Positions 59,231 through 64,000 of a stretch of 64,000 nt of DNA are shown in pieces; position 1 is the stretch's first letter; the number at the start of each line of letters is the position of its first letter. The stretch is from assembly GCA_937890765.1 (NCBI GenBank), contig CALADQ010000003.1:53640-117639 (forward strand). Reading direction: 5' to 3'. The translations under genes were made by a program, and so were the position numbers. The stretch is from an uncultured Candidatus Neoarthromitus sp. GTDB taxonomy: Bacteria > Bacillota > Clostridia > Clostridiales > Clostridiaceae. The notes under the pieces are model-generated. The model was not told the origin of the DNA. It saw only the letters and a list, made by a program, of their open reading frames with translations, and did no database searches.

Positions 59231-59878
59231 TTGTTGAATTTTCAATTGCTATCAAAATATTATCCCTTTTATTTACAAGGTATTGGTATAACACTTTTAT
59301 TATCTTTTTTAACAATAATATTTGGAACTCTTTTAGGATTATTTATCTCAATAATGAAAATATCAAAATACAAAATTTTAAGAACAATAGCTTCGATATA
59401 TGTAGAAGTAATTCGAAGTACTCCTCTTCTTGTACAACTCATAATAATCCATTATGGATTTAAAATAAATTTAACTGAAATTACCTCAGCAACGTTAGCA
59501 CTTTCAATAAATAGTGCAGCCTACATTGCAGAAATAATTAGAGCTGGAATTCTTTCTGTTAATAAGGGGCAAATGGAGGCAGCGAGAAGTTTAGGAATGA
59601 ATCATTCTCAATCAATGAAATTAATAATAATACCTCAGGCTATCAAAAATATTCTTCCTGCTCTTGCTAATGAGTTTGTAGTTTTAATAAAAGAATCTGC
59701 TATAGTTTCGTACATTGGACTTGCGGACATTATGTATAAAGCTAATCAAATAAGAAGTTTAACTTATTTAACACTTGAACCTCTTTTAGTTGCTGCAGCA
59801 ATATATTTTGTTATAACATTTACTATCTCAAAACTTATTCAGTATTTTGAAAGGAAGCTAAATAAAGATAATGATTGA
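59231..59878 (+). CDS. Amino-acid ABC transporter permease
   Basis: A 215-residue HisM/ArtQ-type permease with about five membrane helices. It has [40 protein letters not shown], and the ATPase-coupling EAA-like loop [19 protein letters not shown], then [21 protein letters not shown] start it at TTG 59231, six bases after AGGAGG. The longer ORF from 59171 overlaps the preceding gene and lacks a site. It is second of three genes and overlaps the ATPase by eight bases. Confidence 0.92.
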   Translation: MLNFQLLSKYYPFYLQGIGITLLLSFLTIIFGTLLGLFISIMKISKYKILRTIASIYVEVIRSTPLLVQLIIIHYGFKINLTEITSATLALSINSAAYIAEIIRAGILSVNKGQMEAARSLGMNHSQSMKLIIIPQAIKNILPALANEFVVLIKESAIVSYIGLADIMYKANQIRSLTYLTLEPLLVAAAIYFVITFTISKLIQYFERKLNKDND

Positions 59879-60587
59879 AATTAGAAATTTAAATAAATAT
59901 TTTAACAAATTACACGTTTTAAAAAATATTTCTTACACCGTGAAAAAAGGAAATGTAATTTCAATTATTGGACCTAGTGGATCTGGAAAAAGCACTCTTT
60001 TAAGATGTATGAATCTTTTAGAAATTCCCACAAATGGGGAAATTATTTTTGAAGGTGAGAACATACAAAAAACAAATATAAATAAAATTCGTGAAAATAT
60101 GGGAATGGTTTTTCAACATTTTAATTTATTTCCTCACATGACTGTTTTACAAAACATCACCCTAGCTCCAATAAAAGTTAAAAATATTTCTAAAGAAGAT
60201 GCTTGTAATTTCGCAATGGAACTTTTAGATAAAGTTGGTTTAACAGATAAAAAAGATGCTTACCCTTCAAATCTATCTGGTGGACAAAAACAAAGAATAG
60301 CAATAGCTCGAGCTCTTGCAAATAAACCTCACGTTTTACTTTTTGATGAACCAACTTCAGCTTTAGACCCCGAGATGGTAAAAGAAGTTTTAAAAGTTAT
60401 GCAAGACCTTGCAAAAGAGGGAATGACTATGGTTATAGTTACCCACGAAATGAATTTTGCAAAAGAAGTTTCAGATAAAATTGTTTTTATGGATAAAGGG
60501 GAAATTTTAGAAGAAAATGATCCTTATACATTTTTCAATAACACAAAAACAGAACGTGCAAAAGAATTTTTAAGTAAAGTTCTATAA
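59871..60587 (+). CDS. Amino-acid ABC transporter ATP-binding protein
   Basis: A 238-residue ATPase of the polar amino-acid uptake family (GlnQ/ArtM type). Walker [19 protein letters not shown]-loop [15 protein letters not shown], signature [15 protein letters not shown], Walker [15 protein letters not shown] and the switch His in [10 protein letters not shown] are all intact. Its ATG overlaps the end of the permease gene. It is the last gene of the operon and is followed by a strong terminator. Confidence 0.95.
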   Translation: MIEIRNLNKYFNKLHVLKNISYTVKKGNVISIIGPSGSGKSTLLRCMNLLEIPTNGEIIFEGENIQKTNINKIRENMGMVFQHFNLFPHMTVLQNITLAPIKVKNISKEDACNFAMELLDKVGLTDKKDAYPSNLSGGQKQRIAIARALANKPHVLLFDEPTSALDPEMVKEVLKVMQDLAKEGMTMVIVTHEMNFAKEVSDKIVFMDKGEILEENDPYTFFNNTKTERAKEFLSKVL

Positions 60588-60624
60588 ATAAAGCCTAGAT
60601 TTAAATTATCTAGGCTTTATTTTC
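60587..60624. terminator. Bidirectional terminator
   Basis: AATAAAGCCTAGAT and ATCTAGGCTTTATT form a strong stem between convergent genes. Confidence 0.9.
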
Positions 60625-61504
60625 TATATTTAACATTTGTTATTTCGTAAGCTTCCTTATAATAAAGATTACTCAATTTAAATATTAATGGAACCCCTCC
60701 TATTATCCAAAATCCTATTACAACATGCTTAACTATTTGCAACAAATAAAAACTTTTAAAAAAATATGTAAATAAAAAATCTATCAATAGAGTTGTTAAA
60801 ACTCCTATTATTATTTTCATAACATTATCAAAATTACTCGCAGAAGATATAAAATAAACATACCTATCTTCAAATAAATGCCCTAAATACACTCCAACTA
60901 AAAGCCCCATAGATTTAAAATAATCTTGTCCCATTGCGTCCATTTTTATAAATATAAGTCCAAAGCAAAAAAACAAAATAAGAGCTAAAACTAAAACTTT
61001 AATTTTAAAATACGTAAGCTTAGCTAAGACTTCATTTAAAACTATGGAAACAATTAAAGAAAGCACAATACCACCTAAAACATCTATAGGCCAGTGAAGT
61101 CCTAAATAAACGCGCGATATACTAACCAAAATTATTAAAACTAACGTAACTACAAAAATTAATTTATTTCTAGTAAAAATACATAAAGTTACACCTGTTG
61201 TAGTTATATTTTGAGCATGTCCACTTGGAAAAGAATAACCCGTTGCAGAAAATTCTCCAAGAGAAAAAATTCCCTCGCTTCCAATCGGTCTATCACTTTG
61301 CACGAGTCCCTTAAAAATATTATTTAAAACGCTAGAACAAGAAACTATAAGAGCCATTTTATATCCAACTTCTTTGTTGTAGCACCAATAAATTATACAA
61401 ACAACAAATACAGAAAAATATAAACTTCCAAATGAAGTTATAAATAACATTAAACTATTTAAAAAATCAGAGGAAAAACTCTGCAAAAAACCTATTACTT
61501 CCAA
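60617..61504 (-). CDS. PAP2 family phosphatase
   Basis: A 295-residue integral membrane phosphatase with about eight helices. The three PAP2 motifs are all present: KGLVQSDRPIG (Lys and Arg), YSFPSGHAQNIT (the Ser-Gly-His) and SRVYLGLHWPIDVLGG (Arg, His, Asp). Such enzymes dephosphorylate lipid phosphates, including undecaprenyl pyrophosphate, at the outer face. The C-terminal third carries extra helices of unknown role. Start is TTG at 61504, nine bases after GGAGG. It may be co-transcribed with the next gene upstream, which has a phosphatase-like fold. Confidence 0.9.
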   Translation of the reverse strand: MEVIGFLQSFSSDFLNSLMLFITSFGSLYFSVFVVCIIYWCYNKEVGYKMALIVSCSSVLNNIFKGLVQSDRPIGSEGIFSLGEFSATGYSFPSGHAQNITTTGVTLCIFTRNKLIFVVTLVLIILVSISRVYLGLHWPIDVLGGIVLSLIVSIVLNEVLAKLTYFKIKVLVLALILFFCFGLIFIKMDAMGQDYFKSMGLLVGVYLGHLFEDRYVYFISSASNFDNVMKIIIGVLTTLLIDFLFTYFFKSFYLLQIVKHVVIGFWIIGGVPLIFKLSNLYYKEAYEITNVKYRK

Positions 61505-61524
61505 AACAATCTTCCTCCAACAAA

Positions 61525-62799
61525 TTATTTTTTCATTTCCTCTATGACTCTTCCACTACATTCAAAATTTAAATCCATGAAAGATGCAATAGTAGGAGCA
61601 ACGTCAATTATACTGCATTTATTTATTTTAATTCCAGTGTTTATTCCTTTTCCAAAAGCAATAAACAAACCGTTTGAATTTTCTTCATTTGAATACCCTA
61701 AATACGATCTGCTAATTTTGGAATTCACATCACAAAAAGACAAATCGAACTCTTCAATATAATCATTTTTATTAAATCCATCATTAAAAACGCAATTTGG
61801 TCTACACTCAAGTCTAAATGAGAATCCATTTGAATGGATATTTTCATCATTCTTATCGTAAATCGCCTTTAAATATCCAGAATTCTTGTTAACAAAATCT
61901 TCGAGGAAAACTTTAACCCTTCCATACTCATTTATGTTACTAGGATTTTTTAAATATATAAATGCACTTCCTCCTTCACACTTTGCATAGGCAATATAAT
62001 TTTTAACTTTTCCCTTTAAAATTTTAATAAAATCATTTTTTAACAAAGCGTAATTTATATTAACAACAAACTTACAATCATAAGGGCCTCCACTTGAAAC
62101 CAAACACAAACTAAGAGCATCTAAAATATTTTTGTTTCTGCACCAAGAAATTAAATCTCCCAATTTTCTATCAATACTTTCAAGAGCTTTAATAGAGTAA
62201 TCAGAATTTACAGAATACCTTTTCCTAACATATTCTAAATGATCAAAGTTCATAAATATAACATTGCAACTTGCCTGTTCTAAAAGTTCCATAGCTAAAA
62301 TCGAAGAAAAATTATCATGCTCAGGCTGCATTCCAATTTTCAAAATATTTGAATACTTAAAAATATTTTTAGCCATATAGAAAGAAGACCCTCTCAAAAT
62401 TCCCTTAGCAATATTTTTAAAACTTGTAGATTTAATATAAACAAAATTTCTCTTAAACCTTCCATACTCAGTCAAAGGCCAATTTATTAATCCGACATTA
62501 TGCTTATTTTCCTTAAATAAATCTAATACAGTTGGAACTTTTATGTCTTCGTATTGCTTTTCTCTATATCTTCGTGAAGAATAAATAAAATCATTAAAGT
62601 AAATTCCATGAGAATCTGGGAACCCTCCAGCAAGAACAGTCGTAGTAGATGGAGCCTTTAGATTTGGATATTGATTTGTAACTTTTTTTATTACAGCACC
62701 TTTTGAAATAATATATTTAAAGTTATCTAATTCTTTTAAAACATCATAATCAGAACTCATTAAAGAATTAATAAAAATAACTACCATACATTGTTTCAT
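61525..62799 (-). CDS. Alkaline-phosphatase-superfamily protein with metal ligands lost
   Basis: A 424-residue protein with the phosphodiesterase/nucleotide pyrophosphatase layout. It keeps the nucleophile segment NLKAPSTTTVLAGGFPDSHGI near residue 50 (trimmed: APSTTTVLAGGFPDSHGI) and the DVAPTIASFMDL end. The metal-site sequences differ: the first Asp of the usual VDG is Asn in VVIFINSLMSS, the usual D-x3-H is NFDHLEYV, and the usual SDHGM is LVSSGGPYDC. It has no signal peptide. The sequence shows a possible inactive or rebuilt active site. It starts ATG at 62799 with AAAGGTG upstream. The PAP2 gene follows 20 bases later. Confidence 0.8.
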   Translation of the reverse strand: MKQCMVVIFINSLMSSDYDVLKELDNFKYIISKGAVIKKVTNQYPNLKAPSTTTVLAGGFPDSHGIYFNDFIYSSRRYREKQYEDIKVPTVLDLFKENKHNVGLINWPLTEYGRFKRNFVYIKSTSFKNIAKGILRGSSFYMAKNIFKYSNILKIGMQPEHDNFSSILAMELLEQASCNVIFMNFDHLEYVRKRYSVNSDYSIKALESIDRKLGDLISWCRNKNILDALSLCLVSSGGPYDCKFVVNINYALLKNDFIKILKGKVKNYIAYAKCEGGSAFIYLKNPSNINEYGRVKVFLEDFVNKNSGYLKAIYDKNDENIHSNGFSFRLECRPNCVFNDGFNKNDYIEEFDLSFCDVNSKISRSYLGYSNEENSNGLFIAFGKGINTGIKINKCSIIDVAPTIASFMDLNFECSGRVIEEMKK

Positions 62800-62862
62800 A
62801 AAATACTCACCTTTTCGAATACATAAAAATATGAAAAAAAGAAATGAAAAATTTTAAAAATA

Positions 62863-62908
62863 AAAATTGGGGGCTCTACCACAAAAATGTGGTAGAGAGG
62901 GGAATTTT
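62863..62908. promoter_or_regulatory. GC-rich structured element in the leader of the 61525 gene
   Basis: A perfect stem CTCTACCACA / TGTGGTAGAG around AAAA (62874-62897) is enclosed by GGGGG and AGGGG and by AAATT / AATTT. It is the most GC-rich spot nearby. It sits on the 5' side of the phosphatase-like gene on the minus strand and could be a terminator of the upstream gene or a leader element. Confidence 0.6.
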
Positions 62909-63054
62909 CAGATGTATTTACCCTTTGGGATTATGAATTCAACACATCCTATGCCTTAAATAAAGCACATTCTATTTATATCATAAATAATTACAAAATT
63001 CAACCGTTGAGCATTTAAATATAAAACCAAAAATTTAAAATTTCTACAGAATAA

Positions 63055-63942
63055 TTAAATTTTTGGTTTACATTTATATAAAACATACATCAATAATATA
63101 GCTAAAATTATTACTAAAACAGAATAAAAACTATTTTCAATATTGTAAACCTCTTTATTGTTTATAACCGTATAAAAAACTGGTTGAACATCAATATATA
63201 TACTCTCAAGAGAAAGTATATATTTTTTTAAAAAATCATAAAAAGTACTGAACATTATAACAATAAATATATTTTTATAAACCAAAAATAAAAGTGTTAA
63301 AAAAACATTAAATAAAAATGCATATATTAAATATATTCCTATTCTTTGATATTCAATAAATTTAACAACAACCGGTACAATAGAAGCAATAAAAATAGAA
63401 GAAATAATTGAATACCTAGCACTTAATATATTAAATATCCAACCTCGATAAAAACTTTCCAAGAAAAAAAATTTAACATACGTAAAAACCAAAACCATAA
63501 AAAGCTGTATCAAATTGGCAAAAACAAACTCTGTATTTAATTTAAACGATATAACATAATCTTTAAAAATCAGAACAAGTATTAAAGAGAACAAAAGAAC
63601 AGATGAAAGAACAACTCCTTTAAGTGTAAAACTTAAAAAATTATCCTTAAATCCTAAAAACAAAAAACTCAATTTTCTTTCTTCAATCAACAATATATAT
63701 AATATCAAAACTAAATATATTGAAGCATTTGGAACAAAAAATTTTTCAAATAGCTTGTACAAAAATCCCAGCTGAGTTACGTTTAAATTGTTTCTAAGTG
63801 TCGTAAATAAAAAATGAGAAACTATTTGGGAAAAAAAATAATATATAGAGAATGCAATTAAGAAAACAACATAAAATTTAGGTTTAAATTTACTCTCTTC
63901 ATAAACTTCAGAAATAAACTGAATATCTTTAAATTCCTTCAT
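63055..63942 (-). CDS. CPBP-like integral membrane protein, degenerate
   Basis: A 295-residue protein with about eight membrane helices. The stretch FFLESFYRGWIFNILSAR near the middle aligns with the E-E-x3-R motif of CPBP (CAAX/bacteriocin-processing) membrane proteases, but the first Glu is Leu and no matching F-x3-H motif follows, so activity is doubtful. The rest is hydrophobic with short basic loops. GGGGGC lies upstream of the ATG at 63942. It could equally be an unrelated membrane protein. Confidence 0.5.
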   Translation of the reverse strand: MKEFKDIQFISEVYEESKFKPKFYVVFLIAFSIYYFFSQIVSHFLFTTLRNNLNVTQLGFLYKLFEKFFVPNASIYLVLILYILLIEERKLSFLFLGFKDNFLSFTLKGVVLSSVLLFSLILVLIFKDYVISFKLNTEFVFANLIQLFMVLVFTYVKFFFLESFYRGWIFNILSARYSIISSIFIASIVPVVVKFIEYQRIGIYLIYAFLFNVFLTLLFLVYKNIFIVIMFSTFYDFLKKYILSLESIYIDVQPVFYTVINNKEVYNIENSFYSVLVIILAILLMYVLYKCKPKI

Positions 63943-63966
63943 AAAATAGCCCCCAGAAAATGAAGA

Positions 63967-64000
63967 TAAAACAAAAGTAAGGATCTTAAGAACCTTACTT
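63967..64000 (-). terminator. Terminator of a gene beyond the right edge
   Basis: AAGTAAGG and CCTTACTT arms with a 10-base loop, followed on the minus strand by TTTTGTTTT. It would end a minus-strand gene that starts outside the window. Confidence 0.7.

Overview
The window is AT-rich DNA with short intergenic gaps, AT-ending codons, strong GGAGG-type ribosome binding sites and frequent TTG/GTG starts. This points to a Clostridium-like Firmicute. The gene content (mannitol PTS, BMP-type nucleoside uptake, amino-acid uptake, DAP-type wall genes, tmRNA-smpB-rnr-secG, one glycolysis operon, large secreted Ig/Fn3 proteins) fits a host-associated clostridial commensal. A reduced-genome lineage such as segmented filamentous bacteria (Candidatus Arthromitus) is my inference and is not proven here. 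Most genes lie on the minus strand, so this is probably one replichore arm with leading-strand bias.

Layout. 1-3 kb: two secreted proteins and a TerB-like protein. 2.3-4.9 kb: nagB behind a secreted glycosyl-hydrolase-like (GHL10/DUF187) gene. 5-12 kb: an aldehyde dehydrogenase, a large unrecognised beta-rich protein, a lone AAA ATPase and a TraX-like membrane protein. 11.3-17.4 kb: an SDR reductase with a DapF homologue whose two catalytic cysteines are both serine, a coiled-coil membrane protein, alr, ung and glutamine-dependent nadE. 17.5-20.1 kb: a small carboxypeptidase-regulatory-like protein, an ArsR-family regulator with a palindromic operator, and a MATE exporter. 20.2-25.3 kb: mtlA-mtlR-mtlD. 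25.4-32.9 kb: a DUF4097-like protein, a GNAT acetyltransferase and a ~1980-residue Fn3-repeat surface protein with C-terminal DUF4214 domains. 33.1-38.6 kb: ssrA (tmRNA), smpB, rnr, secG, then a chorismate mutase-shikimate kinase fusion, aroQ and aroE. 38.9-44.8 kb: gap-pgk-tpiA-gpmI-eno. 45.1-50.8 kb: a nucleoside ABC transporter operon ending in a diverged BMP paralogue. 51-58 kb: a GNAT, a membrane-anchored beta-galactosidase with a LamG insertion, small membrane proteins and cardiolipin synthase. 58.4-60.6 kb: an amino-acid ABC transporter behind a palindrome overlapping its -10. 60.6-64 kb: a PAP2 phosphatase, a degenerate alkaline-phosphatase-superfamily protein and a degenerate CPBP-like membrane protein.

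Together the genes describe scavenging (nucleosides, amino acids, mannitol, amino sugars, beta-galactosides), fermentative glycolysis, wall and lipid maintenance, and display of large beta-sandwich surface proteins. I saw no tRNA or rRNA genes, insertion sequences, prophage, CRISPR array or restriction system. The most unusual items are the Ser/Ser DapF homologue, the phosphatase-fold protein lacking its metal ligands, the structured leader in front of that gene, the giant Fn3/DUF4214 protein, and the 853-residue protein I could not place.
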